Positions 1 to 10,210 of a DNA stretch of 64,000 nucleotides are shown here, piece by piece. The stretch is from Frateuria edaphi (GTDB lineage Bacteria > Pseudomonadota > Gammaproteobacteria > Xanthomonadales > Rhodanobacteraceae): assembly GCF_021117405.1 (NCBI RefSeq), contig NZ_CP088251.1:2480001-2544000 (forward strand), read 5' to 3'. A model generated the notes under the pieces. That model did not search any database. It was not told the origin of the DNA and saw only the letters and a program-made list of their open reading frames with translations. The translations under genes and the position numbers were made by a program. The stretch's first letter is position 1. The number at the start of each line of letters is the position of its first letter.

Positions 1-183
1 GCGAATAAATCAGGCGCCGGGCGAATTGGCAGGGCCGCCTCGGATGCGTTCGCATGGGCATGCATTGCCGAAGCGGCCTTATCCGTCCCCCGCATGAAGG
101 CAGCGCGATCTTTCGACTGCGGGGCGGAGCGGATCGCGGATTCGTTCACGCGTCCTTTGGACGCTCGCGATTAATCCGCGCCC
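1..183. other. Left-edge non-coding stretch
   Basis: No convincing gene is seen before the first start codon. Short open frames here overlap the opposite strand and look like high-GC artefacts. It presumably holds the promoter of the gene that starts at 184. Confidence 0.4.
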
Positions 184-1320
184 ATGTCCACCTCCGACGC
201 CACAGTGGCTGCTGCATTGATGGACGCCTTCGCCCGGCGCACCGGGCTCGACGGGGATACGCTCCCGGTGCGCTACCTGTGGACCGACGCGTTCGCAACC
301 TGCAACTTCCTGGGCTTGGCCCAGGCCGGCGGCGGCGCGCGCTACGACGCCCTTGCCCAACGCACGATCACGCAGGTGCACGAGGTGCTTGCGCATTTCC
401 GCGCCGACGACTTCCGCAGCGGCTGGCTGCGCGGGCCGCATGGCTGCGCCGATGACGACCACCCCACCCGCCCCGGGCTGCGCATCGGCAAGCCGCTGCC
501 CGAACGCGCCGCCGGCGAGCCGTTCGACGAGCGGCTGGAGTGGGAGCGTGACGGGCAGTACTTCCACTACCTGACCCGCTGGATGCATGCGCTCGACCGC
601 TGCGTGCGCCTCCGCCACGCGGCGCACTCCAATCGCTGGGCCCGCGAACTGGCCGACACCGCGCACCGCGCTTTCGCCGCGAGCGGCGGGGGCATGTACT
701 GGAAGATGAGCACGGACCTCGCCCGTCCACTGGTCGCCTCGATGGGCCAGCACGACCCGCTCGACGGCCTGCTCACCGCACGAGCGCTGCAGGCCACGGC
801 GCAGGTCCTGGGCGACGCCTCGGGGCCCTCGCTCGACGCGGCGATCGCCGGTTACACCGGCATGCTGCACGGCAGCCAGCTGGCCACCGCCGACCCGCTG
901 GGACTGGGCGGCCTGCTGGTCGACGCGCTGCGTCTGGACCGACTGTCGCAGGCCGGCAACACGGGTGATCGCGCACTGCTCGATCATCTGCTCGCCGCCG
1001 CGCTCGCCAGCCTGCCGCATGGCCAGCGCTCGCTCCATGGAGCAGCCAACACACGCCTGGGCTTTCGCGAGCTGGGCCTCGCGATCGGCCTGGCCGCGCT
1101 CGAACGACTGATCGCCGCGCCGATGAGTCGCACGAACCAGGCACGCCTGGATGCCTTCCGTTCCTATCTGCCGCTGCGGCGGGCGATCATCGATTACTGG
1201 CTTGCCCCGGACCACCGCGCTGCGGCCTCATGGACCGCACACCGAGACATCAACGAAGTCATGCTGGCTACCAGTCTGATGCCGGACGGATGGCTCGGCG
1301 ACCAGGCACCGTCCGGTTGA
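184..1320 (+). CDS. Conserved hypothetical protein, possible (alpha/alpha) toroid
   Basis: A 378-residue protein with no signal peptide, so probably cytoplasmic. I do not recognise a named family. It is rich in amphipathic helices with aromatic and acidic surface motifs (WERDGQYFHYLTRWMHALD at about residues 119-137; GGGMYWKM at about 178-185). This recalls the alternating-helix layout of six-hairpin glycosidase-like or epimerase-like alpha/alpha toroids, but that is only an impression. The next gene on the same strand is a secreted PNGase A-like protein, so a glycan-related role is possible but not shown. Confidence 0.6.
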   Translation: MSTSDATVAAALMDAFARRTGLDGDTLPVRYLWTDAFATCNFLGLAQAGGGARYDALAQRTITQVHEVLAHFRADDFRSGWLRGPHGCADDDHPTRPGLRIGKPLPERAAGEPFDERLEWERDGQYFHYLTRWMHALDRCVRLRHAAHSNRWARELADTAHRAFAASGGGMYWKMSTDLARPLVASMGQHDPLDGLLTARALQATAQVLGDASGPSLDAAIAGYTGMLHGSQLATADPLGLGGLLVDALRLDRLSQAGNTGDRALLDHLLAAALASLPHGQRSLHGAANTRLGFRELGLAIGLAALERLIAAPMSRTNQARLDAFRSYLPLRRAIIDYWLAPDHRAAASWTAHRDINEVMLATSLMPDGWLGDQAPSG

Positions 1321-1496
1321 CGACCCACCTTGGGCCGGGCCCGACCGGCGTGGCTACGTCGGCGCCGGGTCTCATGGCGAGCGCGGCCCATCGCTGCCTT
1401 CCTTCCTTTGATCGACATCAAGCCATGCCGCGGGGAGCGGAGTAACACGCTACGCGGGGCCAGGATGGATCGACCGCAACGCGGTGGAGGCTTCGC

Positions 1497-3377
1497 ATGA
1501 CCTTTCGACACCATTCCCTGCATCGGGCGCTGGTCGCCACGGTGTGCATGTCGGCGCCGGCCCTTGTCATGGCCGCCCAATCACCCGCCGGTCCGGCCAT
1601 CGCGCCCCAGGTGGCATCGACCAACCCGGTCGCATCGGTCGATCCGCGCGTGCCGCCGGCGGCCGGGCAGCCCTGCGCGGTGGAGCTCATGCGCGATCGC
1701 GTGTGGGCGCAAGGCGACCCTAACTACGATCCCAACGCGCCGATCACCTACGTGCCGCCGCCCGCCTGCCCGCCACCGTGGTCGAAAGTGATCCTCAAAC
1801 TGGACGTGCGCAGCGTCCAGCGCTCATGGGCGCAGACGCTCGGCATGGACCTCGCGCACGTGCGGCTGTTCCGTAGTATCACGCCCCACTACGACGGCGA
1901 TTCGCGCTGGCATGTCGAGCGCGACCTGACCGACTACAGCGCGCTGTTCCGGGTGCCGCGCACGGGCGTCATCTGGATGACGCAGAACGACGACCTTTCC
2001 GACCCGCCGCCGCCCCCGTTCTACGGAACCGCGCGGTTGCTCTTCTATCCGTCCAGCGCGGCCACGCCCGCGCCCCGCGTGCCGGACGCCGTGATCCCGG
2101 TCAACCAGGAAACCCCGGTCGACCTGCCGCACAACATCGTGCGGGCCTACCTGGATGTGGAGGCAGATTATTTCAGCGGCGGCGGTGGCCTGCCCGATAA
2201 CTTCTGGTACACCTGCGTGATCGACTGGCCGAATGATGGAGGCCCGGCCGAGCAGCCCCACCTGACAGACGTACTTGCACCGGGTGGACGCATCCGCATC
2301 GCCATCAATCCGCCGCCACAGGGTTGCACCGGCGGCAACTACAGGGAATTCAAGATTGCCGTGGATGGAACCCTGGCGGGCATCGCTCCGGTGTTTCCGC
2401 TGCTGGTGGCCGACATGAACAACTACCATCACAACAGCGCCAACCAGCCCATTCCGACGCTGGAGATGCTGAACTTCAAGCCGTACCGGGTGGACCTCAC
2501 CCCGTTTGCCGCCGTGCTGAGCGCGCCCGGCCGGCACAGTGTCACCGTGGACAACCGGTATCCCTATGACCGCGACCGCTACGCGGGCAGCGCACTGCTG
2601 GTGTACCTGGACCCGCAACGCGCCCAGGTGACCGGCGCCGTGACGCTCAACACGCTGGCCACCGAGAGCGGCACACCCCGCTACACCAACACGCTGCAGC
2701 GCATCGGCGACACGATCGTCGGCGACATCCACACGCGGCAACAGCGCGACTTCGAGATCCGCGGCTTCGTGAATACATCCCAAGGGCGCATCGACTCGCG
2801 CGTGTACCAGACCGGCAGCTTCGCCAGCACACAGGCGATCAGGGTGAAGGGCCCGTACACCGGCGTGTTCACCGCCGACAAGGCCTACCGGCAGGACCTG
2901 TCACTGAGCAGCACGGTGCAGCAGACCAGCCGCCGCGCGATCGGCACGCGGGTGATCAGCTGGGACCGCACAAGTGTCAGCTACCCGCTGCAGATGATCT
3001 ACCGGTTGGCGGCGCATGTGGAGACCGGCGACGGGTGGTTCATCGACTTCACGCGCACCAACGTGAGCATCGCGCAGAGCCGCGTGATCGATGGCGATCA
3101 CTACAAGCCCGGCTTCGGCCACTACACCACGCACGCGGGCGCCCGCTTCTACTCCGTCCGCAAAGGCGGCGCCGACCAGACCGACCCGCGCTGGGAAAGC
3201 TCCACCCTGCGCAACTACCGCGACAGCTTCGGCAGCTGCTACCACGGGGAGGTGGCCGCCCAGGACGATGTCATTGTGCACCTGTCCAAGGGCGACACCT
3301 GCCCGGATGGCCGCAATCAGGTGCGCTGGTTCGCGCATCCCGACGGCTCGCCTTACACACTCGGCTGGTGGCGTTGA
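1497..3377 (+). CDS. Secreted PNGase A-like peptide N-glycanase family protein
   Basis: 626 residues with an N-terminal signal peptide (about 1-27, ending APALVMA) and a GGAGG ribosome site just upstream. Residues about 58-375 resemble the peptide-N4-(N-acetyl-beta-glucosaminyl)asparagine amidase A family: a PWSKVILKLDV segment at 94-104, a W-x-VERDLTDYS segment, and a two-part jelly-roll-like region with GNYREFKIAVDGTLAG and FKPYRVDLTPF segments. Known members (almond PNGase A and fungal/bacterial homologues) cleave N-glycans from asparagine. The C-terminal ~250 residues are a further beta-rich region. Family assignment rests on remembered motifs; activity is inferred. Probably periplasmic or extracellular. 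Confidence 0.7.
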   Translation: MTFRHHSLHRALVATVCMSAPALVMAAQSPAGPAIAPQVASTNPVASVDPRVPPAAGQPCAVELMRDRVWAQGDPNYDPNAPITYVPPPACPPPWSKVILKLDVRSVQRSWAQTLGMDLAHVRLFRSITPHYDGDSRWHVERDLTDYSALFRVPRTGVIWMTQNDDLSDPPPPPFYGTARLLFYPSSAATPAPRVPDAVIPVNQETPVDLPHNIVRAYLDVEADYFSGGGGLPDNFWYTCVIDWPNDGGPAEQPHLTDVLAPGGRIRIAINPPPQGCTGGNYREFKIAVDGTLAGIAPVFPLLVADMNNYHHNSANQPIPTLEMLNFKPYRVDLTPFAAVLSAPGRHSVTVDNRYPYDRDRYAGSALLVYLDPQRAQVTGAVTLNTLATESGTPRYTNTLQRIGDTIVGDIHTRQQRDFEIRGFVNTSQGRIDSRVYQTGSFASTQAIRVKGPYTGVFTADKAYRQDLSLSSTVQQTSRRAIGTRVISWDRTSVSYPLQMIYRLAAHVETGDGWFIDFTRTNVSIAQSRVIDGDHYKPGFGHYTTHAGARFYSVRKGGADQTDPRWESSTLRNYRDSFGSCYHGEVAAQDDVIVHLSKGDTCPDGRNQVRWFAHPDGSPYTLGWWR

Positions 3378-3533
3378 ACACTGATGTTCTGGATGGACAG
3401 GCCAGGGGGTGGGAGTTCGTCTCCCACTCTGACCCGCGTTCTTTCGATCGTGCGTCGATGGCGCCGACCGAGCGAAAAAGGATTCAGGGACTCCTTGAGC
3501 CTCGCCGCGAAGAGCGCCGACCGGTCACTCCAT

Positions 3534-5615
3534 TCACACCGCGAGGCCCGGGTCCCCTTCCACCACCGTCTGCTGCATCCGCGGCCGCTCGCCGGCTTGC
3601 CACAGTGGCACTTCGTGGCGGACGCGGTAGCGCAGCGGTCCGCCGTCGGAACGCGGACTGCGCTCGATCGGGCGCGGGATGCACACGAACTCGGTGACCA
3701 TCGTGCCAGCGTCGACGCGGACGGTTGCGTAGCCGTGGCCGCCCATGTCGACGAAGGTCAGGTGCGGGGCGAGGTCGGGGTTGCTGACGGCGTGCGCCTT
3801 CTTCAGATCCCCGCTCTTGGCGAACTCCAGCGCCGAGCGAACGCCATGGTGCATCAGAAGGTTGACGGTGGGCTGCGTCGGTCCGTCGCCCGGATTGGCG
3901 ACGTATAACGGGCGCAACGGATCGTCCTTCTTCAGGTTGTGCTCGGAAGCTTCGAGCATGCCCGGGGAAATGAGCGATCCGCCCACGAAGGTGACGCCCG
4001 CGGGCTCGAACGCGGCGGGTGGCAAGGCCTTGGCCGCGTAGCCGGCCCAGAAGCTGTGGCGGTCGCCCGAGACGATCGCGAACCCGGTGATGCCCTCATC
4101 GCGCACGGTGTCGAAGATCTCGGCGCGCTCGTGGTACGCGCCGCCCCAGTCGCTGGTGGCCATGACGGCGAAGCCCTGCCCGGACCATGGGCCCAACGCC
4201 GGCGGGAGATGCTGCGGATCCACGCGCCAGTCGGGCGTGCCCAGCGAATTGCCCCAGATCTTCCAGGTAGCCTGCGCGCCGCGCAGGCGCTCGAGGAACC
4301 AGGCCTTCTGCTTCGCCCCCAGCAGGGTCTGCGCGGCCTCATGGGCGCGGTAGTTGGCCACGCTCTTGCCGCGGAAAGAGAGCTTCGCCGGCGGATGGCC
4401 GTCGGCGTAGTCGCGGCCCGCGTCGAGCTGCATTGCCAGCTCTTCCGGCACCCAGCCCAGCGCGTCGCCTTCGAACAGCGGAGCGAGCTCCTCGTGCGAA
4501 CCCGGGTCGCGCGAGCGGAAGCTGTGCTGGTCGGTGAGGATCAGGTCGATGTGCCGGCCCCAGCGCAGGGCGCGATACACGATCAGGCTGTCGATGGCGG
4601 CGAGGTTGTTGGCTTCGCGCCCCAGTCCGTCGTCATCGAACGTCGTGACCGGGGTATCGACGACGTGCGGAGCCACGAAAGTGTCCATGCGGGCGCCCGG
4701 CGCCGCGACCCGTGCCGGCTGGAATTCGAACCAGGCCTGGTTGGCCGCGACCTTGAGCGTCTGCGCGGGAACCAAGCCGTCTGTGCCGGGAAATTCCTGG
4801 ATCGACTGCCAGCCCTGCCAGGAGAATTCGTGGTTGTCCCAGACCGCCACGAACGGCCAACGCGCGCGCGCATCCTGCAGATCCGGGTCCTGCAGGTAGC
4901 CGTGGTAGAGGGCGCGGTAATCCTCGAGCGAGGCGGGCACCCAGTAACGGTTATCGGCGACCGTCTTGCCGGTCGGGTAGTGGACCGGGAACGTGATGCG
5001 GCGGTCGTAGCGATGGCCGTCCTTGACCTGGTCGGGGTATTGCACGACCTCGTAGACGAAATCGCCCAGGTGCAGCACGAAGCCGATCCTGTCCTCGGGC
5101 GCGGCACGCTCGTCTTCGAAGATCATGCGTCGATAGGCGTTCAGGGCACCCTCGCAGACGTCCTGGCAACTGACGAAGGCGAAGCGCGCCGTTCGCGGAT
5201 CGTCGGGGCCGGGCGCCGTCATCGTGCGGCCGATCCGGCTGCCGTTGCCCTCCTCGTCCACGAAGCGGTACCAGTATTCGCGGGCCGACGGGAGATGGCC
5301 GACCAGCACCCGGCAGGTCCAGTCGGACGCGGCCGACACCCGCGCCGCCGTGCTCGCGATCACCCTCGTGAAATCCGGATCCTCCGCCACTTCGACCCGC
5401 AGCGTGGCGCTCTTGCGCGTGTCCGCATACGGACGCCGCGTCCATAGCAGGACGCTGTTCTCGTCCGGATCGCCCGAAGCGACACCTTGTGGATACATGT
5501 CACGACGCTCGCGCCAGCCGCTCGACGACGGGCGCACGGGCGTGCAACCCAACGCCAGGGCCGCGCCCAGCGTGCCGGAGAGCTTCAGGAACTGTCGGCG
5601 GTCCATGGTTGGCAT
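3534..5615 (-). CDS. phoD: Alkaline phosphatase D family protein (PhoD-like), Tat-exported
   Basis: 693 residues. The N-terminus carries a twin-arginine signal (DRRQFLKLSG) followed by a hydrophobic stretch ending at a Cys, so export as a folded metalloprotein, possibly lipidated, is expected. An N-terminal Ig-like PhoD_N region (about 40-135; DENSVLLWTR, EYWYRF) precedes the metallophosphatase core with FVSCQD, HLGDFVYE and WDNHEFS metal-site motifs and a late SGDRH motif. PhoD enzymes are Ca/Fe-dependent phosphodiesterases/phosphomonoesterases used in phosphate scavenging. The ATG at 5615 has a GAGGGA site 5 nt upstream. Convergent with the PNGase A-like gene. Confidence 0.88.
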   Translation of the reverse strand: MPTMDRRQFLKLSGTLGAALALGCTPVRPSSSGWRERRDMYPQGVASGDPDENSVLLWTRRPYADTRKSATLRVEVAEDPDFTRVIASTAARVSAASDWTCRVLVGHLPSAREYWYRFVDEEGNGSRIGRTMTAPGPDDPRTARFAFVSCQDVCEGALNAYRRMIFEDERAAPEDRIGFVLHLGDFVYEVVQYPDQVKDGHRYDRRITFPVHYPTGKTVADNRYWVPASLEDYRALYHGYLQDPDLQDARARWPFVAVWDNHEFSWQGWQSIQEFPGTDGLVPAQTLKVAANQAWFEFQPARVAAPGARMDTFVAPHVVDTPVTTFDDDGLGREANNLAAIDSLIVYRALRWGRHIDLILTDQHSFRSRDPGSHEELAPLFEGDALGWVPEELAMQLDAGRDYADGHPPAKLSFRGKSVANYRAHEAAQTLLGAKQKAWFLERLRGAQATWKIWGNSLGTPDWRVDPQHLPPALGPWSGQGFAVMATSDWGGAYHERAEIFDTVRDEGITGFAIVSGDRHSFWAGYAAKALPPAAFEPAGVTFVGGSLISPGMLEASEHNLKKDDPLRPLYVANPGDGPTQPTVNLLMHHGVRSALEFAKSGDLKKAHAVSNPDLAPHLTFVDMGGHGYATVRVDAGTMVTEFVCIPRPIERSPRSDGGPLRYRVRHEVPLWQAGERPRMQQTVVEGDPGLAV

Positions 5616-5828
5616 GAGGTCCCTCGGCCGCGGCGGTAGCTTGATCGGTGCGTGGGAACGCTAGAGCTGATAACGGGCTGGGGAGTGTGCCGAAAGTACC
5701 GGGAGGCGCTCGAGCGCGTCAGTCTGGGCAAAGGGCCCGGATACCACGTCACGGCGGACCGGCGGCGCCTGCAAGGCGACCGCGCGCGGGACGGAGCTCG
5801 ATTGGCTACGTCCCCTTAGTGGAACCGT

Positions 5829-7016
5829 TTAGCCGGACTTCCCTGCGTGATCGCCGTACTCCCATCCGTAGGGAACACCGGTGTCGCCGAGTATGAAGTG
5901 GACGAGATCGGCAAAGCCGGCTTCGGCGCGGACGTCGTTGGCGAGGATCAGTACGCAGCGCTCGTACGCTTCGATACACACGAGCGTGTTACCGGTCTGG
6001 CCGTCATGGCCTCCCTTGAAGAACCCATGGCCCTGCGGGCCGTCGAACACGACCAGGCCCAGGCCCGCGGACAGGTCCTTGCGTTGCTGGTTGGCGGGCA
6101 GGTTCGGCTGGACCGTCGGGAACTGCGTCCGCGTACCGATGTGCAGTTGCGGCTTGACCATCTCCGCGCGCGAGGCGCGCGACAGGCCCTTGCCGCTCAC
6201 CAGCGCCGCGGCGAATTTCGAGAGGTCGTCGATGGTGGTGTCCATGGAGCCTGCGGCACGCACCTTCGAGCGTTCGTCATGCGGCTGCGGCTGGCCCTTG
6301 TCGTTCCAGCCGTCGGCAAGGTTGCCTGCGAAGTCGTCGCGCCACATCAGCGAACTGCGCTTCATGCCCAGCGGCTCGAATACGTTCTCGCGCACGAGGT
6401 CGCCGACGTCCACGCCGAGGCCCTGTGACTTGCGCCCATTCTCGATCGCGAACTGCAGCAGGATCATCCCTTCGCCCGAATAGCTGTAGCGCGAACCGGG
6501 CTCGAAATGGATGCGCAGCTTCTGGTCGGGCTCGAGCCAGTAGAAGTTGAGGAAGCCTGTCGAATGGGTCAACACCATCCGCGGGGTTATTTTCTTCCAG
6601 CGGTCGTCGCCGGCAAGATCCTTGTAAGGGCCGTACTTGTCCGGGTAGATCGCCTCGGTGTCGTATGCCGGAAGTGGCTTGTCGAGGTACGCCGCGATCG
6701 GCGTGTCCAGATCCATGCGGTGCTGGTCGACCAGCCGCATCACGGTGTACGCAAACACCGACTTGGTGAGCGATGCGCCGTACATGATCGTGTCGCTGCG
6801 CAGCGGATCGCCCTTGGCGTTGCGGGAGCCATAGGCCTTGACGTAGGTCACCTTGCCCCGGTCGATCACGGCGATGGCCAGGCCCTTGGCGCCCGTGCGC
6901 GAAAGCAGGTCTTCGACACGATGGTCGATGGCGGCGCCTGTGGGGATTTTCCCCGGCTGGCCCGCCATGAGAGGCGCGGCAAACAACAAGAGTGCGAACA
7001 AGCAGACGCGCGGCAT
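5829..7016 (-). CDS. Serine hydrolase, class C beta-lactamase/penicillin-binding protein family
   Basis: 395 residues from an ATG at 7016, chosen because it begins a clear signal peptide (PRVCLFALLLFAAPLMA) and has a GGGAG site upstream; a longer in-frame extension to 7223 looks untranslated. The nucleophile motif SLTK is at residues 82-85, a Tyr motif YSYSGEG lies in the middle, and a KGGHDGQ segment stands in the HxG/KTG position. Members include AmpC, DD-peptidases and esterases; the substrate cannot be told. Probably periplasmic. It diverges from the gene at 7269. Confidence 0.85.
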   Translation of the reverse strand: MPRVCLFALLLFAAPLMAGQPGKIPTGAAIDHRVEDLLSRTGAKGLAIAVIDRGKVTYVKAYGSRNAKGDPLRSDTIMYGASLTKSVFAYTVMRLVDQHRMDLDTPIAAYLDKPLPAYDTEAIYPDKYGPYKDLAGDDRWKKITPRMVLTHSTGFLNFYWLEPDQKLRIHFEPGSRYSYSGEGMILLQFAIENGRKSQGLGVDVGDLVRENVFEPLGMKRSSLMWRDDFAGNLADGWNDKGQPQPHDERSKVRAAGSMDTTIDDLSKFAAALVSGKGLSRASRAEMVKPQLHIGTRTQFPTVQPNLPANQQRKDLSAGLGLVVFDGPQGHGFFKGGHDGQTGNTLVCIEAYERCVLILANDVRAEAGFADLVHFILGDTGVPYGWEYGDHAGKSG

Positions 7017-7268
7017 GATCGGCTCCCAGGAGCATTTGTCGGGATAGCTTATTGGAGCGCGGTCGCACCAGTAGACCGTGTGCGCGTGCTGCGCGTCGAC
7101 TGCGTATCTTCCTCGCGAGGATCCACCGGCCCCAACAATAGCTGTCACGGCAGCTATACGCGTATTAATGCACGCTGACTGCCAGGGGAGACATCCAGGC
7201 ACCAAGCCAGTGCCGCAGCGCAACGCTGCGGCAGCGAAGGGGCTTTGCCCCAGATGGAGGAAACGCTT

Positions 7269-8603
7269 ATGCGTGTTTTCTCGCTCGCCACCCTTGCAGC
7301 AGCCCTTCTTTGTGGATCATCGGCCGCCGTTGCCGGGCCGGGCACTCTTTCACAGGAAGGAACCCAACCTTCGACCTACGCGGGGGACAGCTCACCGGGC
7401 ACCATTCTTTTGGTCCGTCCGCTCACCGACCCGGCGAGTCCGAACCGGGTGACCGGCAGCGCGATCTTCAGCGTCCGCGACAACGGTTTCGGTCTGCGCC
7501 AGCTCACACCCTTCGCGGACGACGTGTACAACCTCCCCGACGCGTGGTTTCAGCCTTTCGACTCGTTGGAGAGCTGGGTCGGCAATGCGTTCTCCCCTAG
7601 CGGGCGCTATAGCCAGTTCCTCAAAGCGCATACTCGCGAAGCCACGGTCAACCACCCGTTCGCGTCCGGCAAATACTTCATTATGAACGCGTGGGGCCAA
7701 CGCACGCCGCCCCTTTTCCCCGGTGGAAATGATCTGCAACTGCCAAAGGACGGCCCCAGCTACGGCTGGCTCACCTGGGGCCCGGCGGGCACGGACCTGA
7801 TCGCGTATTCCAACTCGGTAAATGGCACACCGCGGCGCAACGCCTGCGTCCGCCTGATGCACCCTGACGGCCATGGCAAGCGCACGCTGTGGTGTGCGCC
7901 GAGCAGTTACCCGAACAAGCAAGCCATCGAGGGACTTCGTTGGTCGGGCAACGGCAGGTTCCTGCTGGCCTATGTGGAAGTGACGGCTCCGGATAATCCC
8001 AATCAGACGATCGACACCAGGCTCTTTCGAATCAATCTCAATGTGGGGTCGGCGCAACTTGTCCATAACGACGTGACGTCGCCGCTGCATGGCGCGGCCG
8101 CAGATCTGTCGTATGACGGAGACAAGGTCGTGTTCCAGACCAACTCTCCGGGTGCCTGCGCACCGCAGGAACAGGACCAGCACGTCCTGTGCGTCAGGAC
8201 GTTGAGTACCGGCCAGCTGGTACCGCTGGTCGACCTCGACCGCACGCTTGTGCTCAGTGGCGGGCAACTGCTGCTAACGCCAGATGGTTCCCACGCCGTC
8301 GTGAACGGCGGCAGCCGGATATCCAACGCGATTGAGCTTTATGTCATCAAGACCGATGGAACCCAGTTGCGCAGGCTGACCGTGCCCTGCAGGCCGTTGG
8401 ACCCCAACGGGAACATCGCTGTTTACTGGCATCCCGTACGCCTTTCACCCGACGGTAAGCGGGTGCTGGCCAACTGCTATTCCGAGCAGGGGTCGCCCCG
8501 TATCCGTTATCCGACACAGATCTACGTCGTGGATATCAAGACTGCCAGCGCCCGTTACGTGATCGATGGCTATGCCTACGACTGGCACGTGCCAGCCATC
8601 TGA
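7269..8603 (+). CDS. Secreted TolB-like/PD40 beta-propeller protein
   Basis: 444 residues. The ATG at 7269 is preferred over an in-frame ATG at 7245 because it starts a signal peptide (RVFSLATLAAALLCGSSAAVAG) and follows a GGAGGA site. The mature part has repeated blade-like segments such as GPAGTDLIAYSN, DLSYDGDKVVFQT and RLSPDGKRVLANC, typical of TolB/WD40-like (PD40) propellers. Such proteins are usually periplasmic binding or scaffold proteins. No catalytic motif is visible. Divergent from the serine hydrolase, with about 250 bp between the two starts. Confidence 0.75.
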   Translation: MRVFSLATLAAALLCGSSAAVAGPGTLSQEGTQPSTYAGDSSPGTILLVRPLTDPASPNRVTGSAIFSVRDNGFGLRQLTPFADDVYNLPDAWFQPFDSLESWVGNAFSPSGRYSQFLKAHTREATVNHPFASGKYFIMNAWGQRTPPLFPGGNDLQLPKDGPSYGWLTWGPAGTDLIAYSNSVNGTPRRNACVRLMHPDGHGKRTLWCAPSSYPNKQAIEGLRWSGNGRFLLAYVEVTAPDNPNQTIDTRLFRINLNVGSAQLVHNDVTSPLHGAAADLSYDGDKVVFQTNSPGACAPQEQDQHVLCVRTLSTGQLVPLVDLDRTLVLSGGQLLLTPDGSHAVVNGGSRISNAIELYVIKTDGTQLRRLTVPCRPLDPNGNIAVYWHPVRLSPDGKRVLANCYSEQGSPRIRYPTQIYVVDIKTASARYVIDGYAYDWHVPAI

Positions 8604-8691
8604 GGCGGCGGTCGATGCCGCAGGCGCGCAAGGAAGCGCGCCTGCAGCAACCCTCGCGGAGAAGCGGTCAATTCGCTGCGTCTCCTTTGCT

Positions 8692-9768
8692 TTATTCGCC
8701 GGACGCCGACTCCACCCGATTGCCGCCGTGCTCCTTGGCGCGATAGAGCGCGCGGTCCGCGCGTTGCAGCACGGTATCGAGCGAGTCATCAGGCTGGATC
8801 ATGGTGATCCCGAACGACGCAGTGACCGCCTGCACCGGCGCCACCGGCAAGCCGGCAATGGCCGAACGCAGGCGCTCGGCGACCTGCGACAGGCCGGACG
8901 CATCGATGTCCGGCACGAGCGCCAGGAACTCTTCCCCGCCCCAGCGTGAGATGCATTCGTCTCCGCGCAACAGGTCCTTGCAACCGCTCGCCACCGCCTG
9001 CAGCACACGGTCGCCCACCGGATGGCCGTAGGTGTCGTTGATCGCCTTGAAGCGGTCCAGGTCCAGCATGATCACGCCGGCAGGCGTGTCCCTGTCCAAC
9101 GCTTCCCGCAGCATCCGCTCGCCGAGCAACCGGCTCTGGGCGCCCGTCAACGGATCCCGATGAAGCAGCACTTCCATTCGCTGCCGCTCCGTCGAGAGAC
9201 GCCGGATCTTGCCGGCCAGTCCACGCTGCACCGGCAGCAACACCACCGCCATGATGCTGACCGGCCCGTACGCCATCAGCAGATCCGTGCCCCGCGCGGA
9301 CCACATTTCCTCGCGATGGAACAGCAGGTAGACCAGCACCGGCAGCGCGATCGTCGTCCAGCCCAGCGCGGCCAGAAGGAACGCCAGCCGGCCGGGGACG
9401 AAGATCATCAGCATGACCAGGAACACCACGAACAGCGACGACACCGGCGGCAGGGTGTCGACCAGCAGCGTCCCGGGCGTCAGGGTGGCCTGCAGCGTGT
9501 AGAGCCAGGCCGGCGCCGCCAGCGCCAGGCCTGCCGCCACCAGGGCGACCCGGGCGATGCCGACCATCCATTGGGGACGCCGTGTCAGGGCGATGATCAG
9601 GCCGGCGTACAGCGCGCTGATCGCGGGCGGCACGATCAAATCCATCGGCCGATGGACCGGGGACATCCAATGGATCACGGTGGCGCAGGTGCCACCCAGC
9701 AGCGCCAACGACAGCATGAACAGCACGGCCATCCGTGCGTAGCGATCGTCGATGTCAGGCGCTTGCAT
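8692..9768 (-). CDS. Membrane-bound diguanylate cyclase (GGDEF)
   Basis: 358 residues. The N-terminal half has about six hydrophobic segments (residues about 10-180) without a recognised sensor signature. A short linker leads into a GGDEF domain beginning HRDPLTGAQSR, with LDLDRFKAINDTYGH and an intact GGEEF active-site loop at about 277-281. It should make cyclic di-GMP from two GTP at the inner membrane. No RxxD inhibitory site is seen just upstream of the loop, so product inhibition through that site is unlikely. Confidence 0.9.
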   Translation of the reverse strand: MQAPDIDDRYARMAVLFMLSLALLGGTCATVIHWMSPVHRPMDLIVPPAISALYAGLIIALTRRPQWMVGIARVALVAAGLALAAPAWLYTLQATLTPGTLLVDTLPPVSSLFVVFLVMLMIFVPGRLAFLLAALGWTTIALPVLVYLLFHREEMWSARGTDLLMAYGPVSIMAVVLLPVQRGLAGKIRRLSTERQRMEVLLHRDPLTGAQSRLLGERMLREALDRDTPAGVIMLDLDRFKAINDTYGHPVGDRVLQAVASGCKDLLRGDECISRWGGEEFLALVPDIDASGLSQVAERLRSAIAGLPVAPVQAVTASFGITMIQPDDSLDTVLQRADRALYRAKEHGGNRVESASGE

Positions 9769-10210
9769 CCGGAAGGTCCGAGAAGTCTGCTGATGAGTGT
9801 AGTGGAGGCCGCCTGGGCAGGCGGCGTGTCACCCGTGGCTATCGGCACGGCGCGCGTTCACTCAAGCGAGCCATGGAGCGGGACGCGGCCAAGGACACTA
9901 CGCCCGCCAGGGGCGGGACTTCACATCGACAGGTTCGGGAGACTCATCAGCGCGTAGTGACGCTCTCTCACGGGCAAAACCCGCGCTTGCGATCCGCGCC
10001 ACCACCCACCTCCTGGCGATGCCAGTTCCTGTTGTAGCCGCTCACCCGGGAGCCCACCAATGCCGCCTTTCCCCGTGCGTCCGTGTCCATCGCCGTCTCG
10101 TGGATGTGATTTCGAGGATGTGTGGGACCCCGGGGGCATCGAAGCGAGGACATCGCGAAATGGCGTCGGGGAGTAGGCTTGGATGACTCCCACCCTCGGA
10201 GGTCCACGCC
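9769..10210. other. 440-bp intergenic region
   Basis: No supported gene. It must hold the promoter of the diguanylate cyclase (minus) and of the methyltransferase-like gene (plus). A perfect short palindrome (GCCGCC/GGCGGC, about 9810-9827) is the only clear structure. Confidence 0.4.

Noticed and set aside
7017-7223. Longer start for the serine hydrolase
   Set aside because: The 69 extra residues precede a good signal peptide with its own ribosome site and would bury it.
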